Source of the DNA: Gammaproteobacteria bacterium
GTDB lineage: Bacteria > Pseudomonadota > Gammaproteobacteria > Chromatiales > Chromatiaceae
Assembly (NCBI GenBank): GCA_019136395.1
Contig: JAGVUH010000521.1
Location: 1-5,979, forward strand
Direction: 5' to 3'
Length of the DNA stretch: 5,979 nucleotides
The notes beneath the pieces were generated by a model that was given only the letters and a program-made list of their open reading frames with translations, had not been told where the DNA came from and made no database searches. Positions 1 to 5,979 of this stretch are shown piece after piece (the first letter of the stretch is position 1; each line of letters begins with the position of its first letter). The position numbers were made by a program, and so were the translations under genes.

Positions 1-1
1 C

Positions 2-1165
2 CTGGACCGGGGCCTGGTCATCGGTCGCGACCCGGCGGGGCGGCCCCTGCGCGTGATCGGCTCCCACCATGACATCACTCACCGCAAGGGTCTGGAGGAC
101 TACATCGAGTTCCGCGGGCAGAGTCTGGAACTGGTCGCCAGCGGGGCCTCGCTGCGGGAGGTGCTGACCTTCATCGTCACCGGCATCGAGCACCTCAAAC
201 CCGACTGGCGGTGCAGCGTCCTGCTGCTGGATGCCGAGAGTCAGCGGCTGGTCCAGGGCGTCGCCCCCAGCCTCCCCGATTTCTACAACGCGGCCATCGA
301 GGGTCTCGCCATCGGTCCCGGGGTCGGTTCCTGTGGTACCGCCGCCTTCACCGGCCAGCGAGTGATCGTGGAGGACGTGGCCCGGCACCCCTTCTGGGCC
401 GCCTTTCGCGACCTGACGCACCGGGCGGAACTCGGGGCCTGCTGGTCCCAGCCCATCCTGGGCCCCGCCCGGGAGGTGCTCGGTACCTTCGCCATCTATC
501 ACCGCCAGCCGCACCGCCCGAGCCCGGACGATCTGGTCATGATCGAAAGGTCCGCCAATCTCACCAGCATCGCCATCGAGCGCGAACAGGCCCTGGAGGA
601 GATTCGCCGACTGGCCTACCACGACAGCCTTACCAAGCTCCCCAATCGGCGGTTGATGAGCGAACGCCTGCACCTGGCCATGGCTACCAGCCAGAGGACG
701 GGGTTACCGGGGGCGCTCATGGTCCTCGACCTGGACAACTTCAAACCCCTGAACGACGAACATGGCCATGCGGCGGGGGATCTCTTGTTGCGGGAGGTGG
801 CCGAGCGGCTGACCGGGTCCCTACGGGAGACCGACACGGTGGCCCGCCTCGGTGGCGATGAGTTCGTCATCGTGGTCGGCGGGCTCGATGCCGACCCGGC
901 GCGGGCCGCTGATCAGGCGTTGAGCATCGCCACCCACATCGCCGCGGTTCTGGCCCGGCCCTATCGCTTGGCCATCCACCCGGACGAGGGTGCGCCAGCG
1001 GTCATCGAGCACCTCTGCTCGGCCAGCATCGGCGTCGCGCTCTTTGCGGGAAAGGACCTCAGCGAACAGGAGCTGATCAAACGCGCGGACATGGCGATGT
1101 ACCAGGCGAAGGAGGCGGGCCGGCACACGGTCCGGGTCTTCGCGGCGACGCCCTCGTCCGCCTGA
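2..1165 (+). CDS. PAS-GAF-GGDEF diguanylate cyclase, 5' partial
   Basis: The reading frame is open from base 2 to a TGA at 1163-1165, giving 387 residues with the N-terminus outside the window. The GTG at 53 is not the real start, because the codons before it continue the end of a PAS/PAC domain (RVIGSHHDITHRK at about residues 17-29). A GAF domain follows (about 42-194, with the motif GVGSCGTAAF typical of this class), then a connecting helix and a GGDEF domain (about 204-380). The GGDEF domain looks catalytically complete: LDLDNFKPLND (242-252), HGHAAGD (254-260) and GGDEF at 284-288. An RETD (275-278) lies exactly five residues before GGDEF, matching the RxxD inhibitory I-site that binds product. 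By family, it condenses two GTP into cyclic di-GMP in the cytoplasm, under control of the PAS and GAF sensors and product feedback. Ligands of the sensors cannot be told from sequence. It ends two bases before a heptamer repeat array and is followed by kaiC on the same strand. Confidence 0.93.
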   Translation: MDRGLVIGRDPAGRPLRVIGSHHDITHRKGLEDYIEFRGQSLELVASGASLREVLTFIVTGIEHLKPDWRCSVLLLDAESQRLVQGVAPSLPDFYNAAIEGLAIGPGVGSCGTAAFTGQRVIVEDVARHPFWAAFRDLTHRAELGACWSQPILGPAREVLGTFAIYHRQPHRPSPDDLVMIERSANLTSIAIEREQALEEIRRLAYHDSLTKLPNRRLMSERLHLAMATSQRTGLPGALMVLDLDNFKPLNDEHGHAAGDLLLREVAERLTGSLRETDTVARLGGDEFVIVVGGLDADPARAADQALSIATHIAAVLARPYRLAIHPDEGAPAVIEHLCSASIGVALFAGKDLSEQELIKRADMAMYQAKEAGRHTVRVFAATPSSA

Positions 1166-1167
1166 GC

Positions 1168-1214
1168 GTGCCCCGTGCCCCGTGCCCCGTGCCCCGTGCC
1201 CCGTGCCCCGTGCC
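1168..1214. repeat. GTGCCCC heptamer tandem repeat, 6.7 copies; G4 motif on minus strand
   Basis: Six perfect GTGCCCC units run from 1168 to 1209, followed by a partial GTGCC (1210-1214). The array then breaks down, with one more CCCC at 1218-1221. On the minus strand this reads as six GGGG blocks separated by three-base CAC loops, which fits the usual G-quadruplex rule (four or more runs of at least three G with loops of 1-7). A 7-bp unit cannot hold a reading frame and the array starts two bases after the cyclase stop, so it is non-coding. Copy number may vary between strains by replication slippage. The G-rich strand is the template strand for the flanking genes. Confidence 0.95.
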
Positions 1215-1250
1215 TTGCCCCAGTCCGGGCCCGGCTCCGTGGTCCAGACC

Positions 1251-1274
1251 GCGCCCCAGTCTGCGCCCCGGTCT
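1251..1274. repeat. 12-bp imperfect tandem duplication
   Basis: GCGCCCCAGTCT (1251-1262) is followed directly by GCGCCCCGGTCT (1263-1274), identical at 11 of 12 positions. The segment also contains inverted arms, AGACCG (1246-1251) and CGGTCT (1269-1274), which could form a weak stem around a 17-base loop. There is no T-tract, so it is not a convincing terminator. Its function is unknown, and it may simply be a replication-slippage product. Confidence 0.75.
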
Positions 1275-1302
1275 CGCCAGCGCGGCGTGGAATATGGACA
1301 AT
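1274..1302 (+). promoter_or_regulatory. Weak candidate sigma70-type promoter for kaiC
   Basis: TCGCCA (1274-1279) matches TTGACA at four of six positions, and GACAAT (1297-1302) matches TATAAT at four of six, with a 17-base spacer. The -10 element falls in the only AT-richer pocket of the intergenic region, about 48 bases before the kaiC ATG. Matches this weak arise by chance, so the call rests mostly on placement. Readthrough from the upstream cyclase gene is an alternative source of kaiC mRNA. Confidence 0.2.
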
Positions 1303-1349
1303 AGCGCCGCCCGTTCCCGCTTCGCGAACCCCTTGCGCCCGGCACCCTC

Positions 1350-3068
1350 ATGACACCCCTCTCCAGCCCGCTTTCCAAGGCCCCGACCGGCATCCTCGGC
1401 CTTGACGACATCACCGGTGGCGGCCTGCCCCGCGGTCGCCCGACCCTGGTCTGTGGCGGCCCCGGCTGCGGCAAGACCCTCATGGCCATGGAGTTTCTGG
1501 TCCGCGGCGCGACCCGCTTCGCTGAACCGGGAGTCTTCATGGCCTTCGAGGAGGGTGACCAGGAACTGGCGGAGAATGTCGCCTCCCTGGGTTTTGACCT
1601 GGCCCAGCTCGTCCATGACCGCCAGTTGCTGGTGGACCGGGTGGAGATCGACCGCACCGAGATGGAGGCCAGCGGCGAGTTCGATCTCGAGGCCCTCTTC
1701 ATCCGCATCGGCCACGCCCTCGATGCCATCGGCGCCAAACGCCTGGTGCTGGACACCATCGAGGTCCTCTTCGCCGGCCTGCCCAACCCCATCCTCGTGC
1801 GCGCCGAGTTGCACCGGCTCTTTCGCTGGCTGAAGGACCGGGGGGTCACCGCCATCGTCACCGGCGAGCGTGGTGACGGCAGTCTGACCCGCCAGGGCCT
1901 GGAGGAATACGTCTCCGACTGCGTCATCGCCCTGGATCACCGGATCAGCAACCTGGTCGCCACCCGCCGGCTGCGGGTGGTTAAGTACCGTGGCTCGACC
2001 CACGGCACCAACGAATACCCCTTCATCATCGACGCGGACGGCATCGCCGTCCTGCCCATCACCGCCCTGGGCCTGGCCCATGAGGCCCCCACGGAGCGGG
2101 TCTCCTCCGGCATCCCGCGGCTGGACGCCATGCTGGCTGGCGGCGGCTTCTACCGCGGCAGCAGCATCCTGGTCTCGGGCACCGCCGGCACCGGCAAGAC
2201 CACCCTGGCCACTCATTTTGCCGACGCCGCCTGCCGCCGCGGGGAGCGCGTCCTCTTCTTCGCCTTCGAGGAGTCCCCACGGCAGATCGAGCGCAACCAA
2301 CGCTCCGTCGGCATCGACCTGGTGCCCTGGGTCGACCAGGGTCTGCTCCAGTTCTCGGCCCAGCGCCCCACCTTTCAGGGCCTGGAGATGCACCTGACCG
2401 CCATGCACAAGGCGATCCACCGCTTCCAGCCCCATAGCGTGGTGGTGGACCCCCTCAACAGCTTCATCAGCCCCGGCAACGAGATCGAGGTCAAGGCCAT
2501 GCTCATGCGCCTGGTCGATCACCTCAAGGTGCAGGGGATCACCGGCTATTTCACCAGCCTGACCGCCGGCGGTAGCCCCGTGGACCAGACCGATACCGCC
2601 ATCTCCTCCCTCATCGACACCTGGCTCATGCTGCTGGCGATGGAGTCCGGCGGCGAGCGCAACCGCAGTCTCAGCATCCTCAAATCCCGCGGCATGGCCC
2701 ACTCTAACCAGACGCGGGAGTTTCTGATTACCGACCAGGGGGTGGTGCTGCGCGATGTCTATGTCGGGCCCGGGGGCGTCCTCACCGGCTCGGCGCGTCT
2801 CAGCCAGGAGGCGGAGGAGGAGGCGGCGCGGCTGGTCCGCCGTCAGGAGATCGAGCGTCAGCAGCGCGAGCTGGAGCGCCAGCGGGTCCGCCTGGAGGCC
2901 CGGATTGCCGAGCTGCGCGGTGAGTTCCTGGCCCAGGAGGCCGAGACCCTGGGGCTGATCGCCCGCGAGGAGGCCCGGGAAAAGGCGCTGCGCCAGGGCC
3001 GTGACGCCATGGCCCGCAGCCGCCAGGCCGATGACGCCACCGGAGATGCCCATGAACTCGCCCCATGA
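1350..3068 (+). CDS. kaiC: KaiC-family circadian clock ATPase/autokinase
   Basis: This 572-residue protein has two tandem RecA-like KaiC domains. CI carries Walker A GGPGCGKT (36-43), the paired catalytic glutamates E67-E68 (FMAFEE) and Walker B RLVLD (131-135). CII carries Walker A GTAGTGKT (277-284), E307-E308 (FFAFEE) and Walker B SVVVD (363-367). Aligning CII with Synechococcus KaiC puts T414, S419 and S420 (QTDTAISSLIDT) at the phospho-sites T426, S431 and T432, so the S/T pair is S/S here. After about residue 484 comes a long, charged, Glu/Arg-rich predicted coiled coil (about 484-556) absent from the roughly 519-residue cyanobacterial protein. A comparable C-terminal coiled coil in Rhodobacter sphaeroides KaiC joins two hexamers. 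The protein is expected to be a cytoplasmic hexameric or dodecameric ATPase that autophosphorylates without KaiA. ATG 1350 is the only usual start after an in-frame TAG at 1302, and no Shine-Dalgarno precedes it. The 3' end overlaps kaiB by 17 bp, so the two are probably co-transcribed and translationally coupled. Confidence 0.95.
   Translation: MTPLSSPLSKAPTGILGLDDITGGGLPRGRPTLVCGGPGCGKTLMAMEFLVRGATRFAEPGVFMAFEEGDQELAENVASLGFDLAQLVHDRQLLVDRVEIDRTEMEASGEFDLEALFIRIGHALDAIGAKRLVLDTIEVLFAGLPNPILVRAELHRLFRWLKDRGVTAIVTGERGDGSLTRQGLEEYVSDCVIALDHRISNLVATRRLRVVKYRGSTHGTNEYPFIIDADGIAVLPITALGLAHEAPTERVSSGIPRLDAMLAGGGFYRGSSILVSGTAGTGKTTLATHFADAACRRGERVLFFAFEESPRQIERNQRSVGIDLVPWVDQGLLQFSAQRPTFQGLEMHLTAMHKAIHRFQPHSVVVDPLNSFISPGNEIEVKAMLMRLVDHLKVQGITGYFTSLTAGGSPVDQTDTAISSLIDTWLMLLAMESGGERNRSLSILKSRGMAHSNQTREFLITDQGVVLRDVYVGPGGVLTGSARLSQEAEEEAARLVRRQEIERQQRELERQRVRLEARIAELRGEFLAQEAETLGLIAREEAREKALRQGRDAMARSRQADDATGDAHELAP
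3042..3045 (+). promoter_or_regulatory. Ribosome binding site of kaiB
   Basis: GGAG lies six bases before the ATG at 3052, inside the kaiC coding sequence. It supports ATG 3052 as the kaiB start over the upstream in-frame GTG 3001, ATG 3031 and ATG 3046, none of which leads into recognisable KaiB sequence any earlier. ATG 3046 would itself overlap the spacing of this site. Confidence 0.6.
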
Positions 3069-3264
3069 CGCCGGCCAAGCGCCGACCCCATCGCCGGAGC
3101 CGTCCCCGGCGGGGACGGAACAGTGGCTGTTGCGGCTCTACGTCGCCGGCCAGACGCCGCGCTCCGTCCTGGCCTTCGCCAATCTGCGCCAGATCTGTGA
3201 GGAGTATCTCGCGTCGCACACCGAGCGGGTCCTGGTGGGGTTGGACCTAAAGCCCCGGGCCTGA
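3052..3264 (+). CDS. kaiB: KaiB-like clock protein with internal in-frame deletion
   Basis: The product is 70 residues. After a Pro-rich lead (1-24), residues 25-54 (WLLRLYVAGQTP, then the first helix ending EEYLA) match the first strand and helix of KaiB. Residues 55-70 (SHTERVLVGLDLKPRA) match the KaiB C-terminal part, including the conserved GLDL. KaiB is normally about 90-105 residues. Against my recollection of Synechococcus KaiB, residues about 37-79 are missing, joined at A54/S55 (near base 3213) without a frameshift. The lost segment holds the second strand, the NPQLA region, the TPTL motif and IIGDL. Normal KaiB changes fold to a thioredoxin-like form and binds the KaiC CI ring to time its phosphorylation state. 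This version lacks the core of that fold, so it is either non-functional, a natural mini-KaiB, or an assembly or deletion artefact. The start overlaps the kaiC end by 17 bp and the stop overlaps the opposing EAL gene by 18 bp. Confidence 0.85.
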   Translation: MNSPHDAGQAPTPSPEPSPAGTEQWLLRLYVAGQTPRSVLAFANLRQICEEYLASHTERVLVGLDLKPRA

Positions 3265-5979
3265 GCGGTCCTCCAGCCACCGGGTCAGGTCCGCCGCCGG
3301 CATGGGGCGGGCATAGTGATAGCCCTGGCCCTCGTCGCAGCCCATGATCCGGAGCTGTTCCGCCTGAGCGGCCTCCTCCACGCCCTCGGCGATGGTCTGG
3401 AGATTGAGACTGCGGGCGATCTGGATCATGGCCAGGACGATGGCCCGGTCCTCGCCGCTGGTGAGGAGATTGACCAGGAAGGAACGGTCGATCTTGAGTT
3501 TGTCCACCTTGAAGCGCTTCAGGTACGCCAGGCTCGAATAGCCGGTACCGAAATCGTCGATGGACAACTGGATACCCTGGGCCTTCCAGTCCAGCAGGGT
3601 CGCCAGCACGGCCTCCTCGCCCTGCAGCAACAGGGATTCGGTCAGTTCCAGCTCCAGCCCGGCGGGGTCGAGGCCACTCGCCGTCAGGGTGGCCATGACC
3701 TCCTGCCCCAATTGCCGATCACGGAACTGGACCGCTGAGAGGTTCACCGCCACCACCAGGCGCGGCCAGCCCGCGGCCCGCCAGGCGGCGGCCTGGCGGC
3801 AGGCCGCCTCCAGCACCCAGCGGCCGAGGGGGACGATGAGCCCGCTCTCCTCGGCCACGTCGATGAAGGCGCCGGGCGGGACCAGGCCCACCCCGGGCCG
3901 CTGCCAGCGCACCAGGGCCTCGACGCCCACCATCCGGCCGGTGCGTAGCTCGAGCTGGGGCTGATAGTGCAGGACGAATTCCTGGCGCTCCAGGGCCTCC
4001 CGCAGGGCATCGCGGGTCTGGATGTAGCGCGTCAGCTCATCGTTCATCCGCGCCTCGAAGAAGCGGTAGGTCGCGCGCCCGGCGCGCTTGGCCTCATAGA
4101 GGGCGGTGTCGGCGTTGCGCATCAGGGTCTCGCCATCGCTACCGTCCTGGGGATAGATGGCCACGCCGATGGACAGGGAGGCGTGGAGCTGATGGCCCTG
4201 AAGGTCGAAGGGCGCGGCGAGGGTGGCCAGGAGCCGTTCGCAGGCCTGGGCCACGGGGGTCACCGGCTGCCCGGTCCCCAGTTCCGGCAGGACCAGCATG
4301 AATTCGTCCGCGGACAGGCGGCACAGGCAGTCCTCGGCCCGCAGGCGCTGGCCCAGGCGCTGGGCCAGGCCCTTCAGCAGCCGATCGCCGGCGGCGTGAC
4401 CGTGGGTGTCGTTGACGTACTTGAACCGGTCCAGGTCCAGGTAGAGCACGGCGAGGCTGGTCTGGTGGCGGTTGGCGACGGCAATGGCCTGGAGCAGCCG
4501 GTACTGGCCCATGACCCGGTTGGGCAGGCCGGTCAGTTCATCGTGGAAGGCCAGGTATTCGATGCGCTCCTGGGCCTTCCTCTGCGCCGAGACATCGCGA
4601 CAGAGGCTGAACATGGCCGGCTGGCCGTTGAGCAGGACCCGGGTGGCGCGGACCTCCACGGGGATGGTGTCACCCTGGGCGTTCCGGTGCAGGGCCTCGA
4701 AGCTGGCCTGGCCCTGGCTGTCCAGCAGGGCGATGCGCGACGCGGCGTTGACGGCGTCTTCCGGGGTGTCGATGTCGGTGATGTGCAGTTTCAGGAGGTC
4801 TTCCCGGGCATAGCCATACTGCCGGCAGGCCTGGTCGTTGACGTCGATCACCTTGCCCGCCAGGTCGAGGATGAGGATGGCGTCCGCCGTGTTGTTGAAG
4901 AGCATGCGGTAGCGTTCCTCGCTCTCGCGCAACTGCTTTTCCGCCAGCTTACGTTGGGTGATGTCCTTGACCAGGGCGAGATGGAGCTTGTGGTCCTCGC
5001 CCTTCAGGGCCACCGTCGCCACGATGAGATTGCCCCAGACCAGCGCCCCGTCCGGCCGCAGATAGCGCTTTTCCAACTGAAAGCCGTCGATCTCCCCCGC
5101 GATGAGCCGCGCCACCCGCGCCTGTTCCGCCGGCAGGTCCTCCGGATGGGTGAGCGCCTCCCAGCCGAGGTCCGCCAGTTCCGCCGCGGTCCGCCCCAGG
5201 ATCCGCTCCAGGCCCTGGTTGACATCGAGGATCTCGCCCCTGTGGCCATCCAGCAACGCGATCCCCAGGGGGGCCTGCTCGAAGATGGTCCGGAACTTGG
5301 ACTCGGACTGGGCCATCCGCGCCAAGGCCTGGCGGAGCTGGTCCTGGGCGGTGACCAGGTCGGCGGTCCGCGCGGCGACCCGCTGTTCCAGGGTGGCGTT
5401 GAGCCCTTGGAGTTCCTCCTCCAGGCGCTTGCGCTCGGTGATGTCCAGGGTGATGCCACCTAGCCGCTCCGGGGTGCCATCCCCCCGGCAATAGACCCGC
5501 CCCAGGGCGCTGATCCAATGCACCGAGCCATCGGCCCACAGTACCCGGTATTCCGCCGCGTAGTCCTGGCGGCTGGCCAGGGATGCCTCGACCAGTTGCA
5601 CCACCCGGGCGCGATCATCCGGGTGCAGGGCGGCGATGAAGCCGGCATAGCTCGGGGTCTCACCCGGCGGCAGGGCAAGATGACGCTGGCAGATCTCCGA
5701 CCAGTCCAGATGCTCGGGGTCCAGACGGTGGTGCCAGATGCCCAGTTGGGCGCCATCCAGGGTCAGGCGCAGGCGCTCCTCGCTGAGGCGCAGGCGCTCC
5801 TCCACCTGGCGCCGTTCGGCGACCTCCGCCTCCAGGGCGGCGGTACGTTCCATCACGCGCCGTTCCAGGTTGGCATTGATGGCCAGGATCTCCTGGTCCC
5901 GGCTGGCAAGGGCCCGAAAAAGGCGACCGATGAGCAGGTAGAGCAGGGTGGTGGTGACGAGGATGAACAGCCAGCCCTT
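3247..5979 (-). CDS. Membrane-anchored PAS-PAS-PAS-GGDEF-EAL c-di-GMP phosphodiesterase, 5' partial
   Basis: The frame stays open to the right edge, giving 910 residues. The GTG at 5856 is not a credible start, because upstream codons encode a membrane helix (GWLFILVTTTLLYLLIGRL, residues 2-20) followed by a signalling coiled coil (about 28-65). The true N-terminus lies outside the window and may include a periplasmic sensor. Three PAS domains follow (about 63-184, 219-346 and 346-471), the first two ending in clear DIT(E/Q)RK PAC motifs and the third in DVSAQRK. The GGDEF domain (about 472-640) has SADEF (556-560) instead of GGDEF but keeps the RAED I-site five residues earlier, so cyclase activity is doubtful while c-di-GMP or GTP binding is possible. 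The EAL domain (about 650-900) has a full catalytic set: EAL (687-689), AVNLS, ELTES, DDFGTGYSS (from D808), KIDRSF, EGVEE and GQGYHYARPM. Predicted role: hydrolysis of c-di-GMP to pGpG at the inner membrane, tuned by PAS input. It is convergent with kaiCB and overlaps the kaiB end by 18 bp. Confidence 0.93.
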   Translation of the reverse strand, partial: KGWLFILVTTTLLYLLIGRLFRALASRDQEILAINANLERRVMERTAALEAEVAERRQVEERLRLSEERLRLTLDGAQLGIWHHRLDPEHLDWSEICQRHLALPPGETPSYAGFIAALHPDDRARVVQLVEASLASRQDYAAEYRVLWADGSVHWISALGRVYCRGDGTPERLGGITLDITERKRLEEELQGLNATLEQRVAARTADLVTAQDQLRQALARMAQSESKFRTIFEQAPLGIALLDGHRGEILDVNQGLERILGRTAAELADLGWEALTHPEDLPAEQARVARLIAGEIDGFQLEKRYLRPDGALVWGNLIVATVALKGEDHKLHLALVKDITQRKLAEKQLRESEERYRMLFNNTADAILILDLAGKVIDVNDQACRQYGYAREDLLKLHITDIDTPEDAVNAASRIALLDSQGQASFEALHRNAQGDTIPVEVRATRVLLNGQPAMFSLCRDVSAQRKAQERIEYLAFHDELTGLPNRVMGQYRLLQAIAVANRHQTSLAVLYLDLDRFKYVNDTHGHAAGDRLLKGLAQRLGQRLRAEDCLCRLSADEFMLVLPELGTGQPVTPVAQACERLLATLAAPFDLQGHQLHASLSIGVAIYPQDGSDGETLMRNADTALYEAKRAGRATYRFFEARMNDELTRYIQTRDALREALERQEFVLHYQPQLELRTGRMVGVEALVRWQRPGVGLVPPGAFIDVAEESGLIVPLGRWVLEAACRQAAAWRAAGWPRLVVAVNLSAVQFRDRQLGQEVMATLTASGLDPAGLELELTESLLLQGEEAVLATLLDWKAQGIQLSIDDFGTGYSSLAYLKRFKVDKLKIDRSFLVNLLTSGEDRAIVLAMIQIARSLNLQTIAEGVEEAAQAEQLRIMGCDEGQGYHYARPMPAADLTRWLEDRSGPGL
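5765..5802 (-). repeat. Duplicated heptad in signalling helix (17-bp exact repeat, 21-bp period)
   Basis: AGGCGCAGGCGCTCCTC occurs at 5765-5781 and again at 5786-5802. On the minus strand the two copies encode EERLRLS and EERLRLT back to back, just before the first PAS domain. The 21-bp period equals one coiled-coil heptad, so the duplication lengthens the helix without disturbing its register. Confidence 0.7.

Larger units (their letters stand above)
1166..1349. other. Intergenic region between cyclase gene and kaiC
   Basis: These 184 bases hold no credible gene. They contain a GTGCCCC heptamer array at the left, a perfect 10-bp palindrome CCGGGCCCGG (1225-1234), a 12-bp tandem duplication (1251-1274), and one AT-richer pocket, AATATGGACAATAG (1291-1304), in otherwise very GC-rich DNA. 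No hairpin followed by a T-run is seen, so there is no clear intrinsic terminator after the cyclase gene. Any kaiC promoter probably lies here. Confidence 0.7.

Noticed and set aside
53..55. GTG 53 as the cyclase start
   Set aside because: The frame continues upstream to the window edge and encodes the end of a PAS/PAC domain, so the gene is truncated by the window.
1168..1214. CRISPR array
   Set aside because: The 7-bp units are directly adjacent with no spacers, and no cas gene is present.
1168..1353. Small plus-strand frames starting at GTGs within the heptamer array
   Set aside because: They are just translations of the GTGCCCC repeat and have no ribosome binding site. The overlap of one stop with the kaiC ATG appears accidental.
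821..1927. 368-residue minus-strand frame spanning the cyclase end, repeat array and kaiC start
   Set aside because: It runs through the non-coding heptamer array and is antisense to two real genes. Its Ser/Arg/Pro-rich product is not protein-like.
3001..3051. Upstream kaiB start at GTG 3001, ATG 3031 or ATG 3046
   Set aside because: These would add residues with no KaiB similarity inside the kaiC coiled coil, and only ATG 3052 has a well-spaced GGAG.
1077..3053. 658-residue open frame on the minus strand opposite kaiC
   Set aside because: It lies exactly antisense to a well-conserved kaiC. Its translation is low-complexity (Gly, Ala, Leu, Gln, His, Asp rich) with no recognisable domain, as expected from high-GC codon bias on the opposite strand.
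3967..5463. 498-residue open frame on the plus strand opposite the PAS-GGDEF-EAL gene
   Set aside because: It is the antisense shadow of a gene with clear catalytic motifs. It has no recognisable domain and a typical shadow composition.
5854..5856. GTG at 5856 (minus strand) as the start of the EAL protein
   Set aside because: The frame continues to the right edge through a clear membrane helix and coiled coil, so this is an internal codon.

Overview
This is a very GC-rich, coding-dense bacterial window. The family composition (a two-domain KaiC with a KaiB partner, no KaiA in the window, and multi-domain PAS/GAF/GGDEF/EAL c-di-GMP enzymes) suggests a proteobacterium. A Chromatiales-like gammaproteobacterium is my guess, but the DNA alone does not prove the taxonomy.

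Layout. Positions 2-1165 (+) hold the 3' part of a PAS-GAF-GGDEF diguanylate cyclase whose N-terminus lies outside the window. Positions 1166-1349 are a 184-bp intergenic region. It opens with a tandem heptamer (six full GTGCCCC units plus a partial one), whose minus strand is a run of GGGG blocks separated by CAC, and it also holds a 12-bp tandem duplication. Positions 1350-3068 (+) encode a KaiC-family double RecA-fold ATPase with a C-terminal coiled-coil extension. Positions 3052-3264 (+), overlapping the kaiC end by 17 bp, encode a short KaiB. It keeps both ends of the KaiB domain but appears to lack about 43 residues from the middle, in frame. Positions 3247-5979 (-) carry a membrane-anchored PAS-PAS-PAS-GGDEF-EAL protein. 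It converges on kaiB with an 18-bp overlap, and its N-terminus runs off the right edge.

How the parts may work together. KaiC and KaiB form the core of a KaiA-independent, hourglass-like timing or stress module in non-cyanobacteria. Here the pair sits between a predicted active diguanylate cyclase (GGDEF, intact I-site) and a predicted phosphodiesterase (complete EAL motif set, degenerate SADEF cyclase domain). The arrangement invites a link between Kai and c-di-GMP signalling, but adjacency is the only evidence. The most notable observations are the internally deleted KaiB and the heptamer array, a potential G-quadruplex, at the boundary between the cyclase gene and kaiC.
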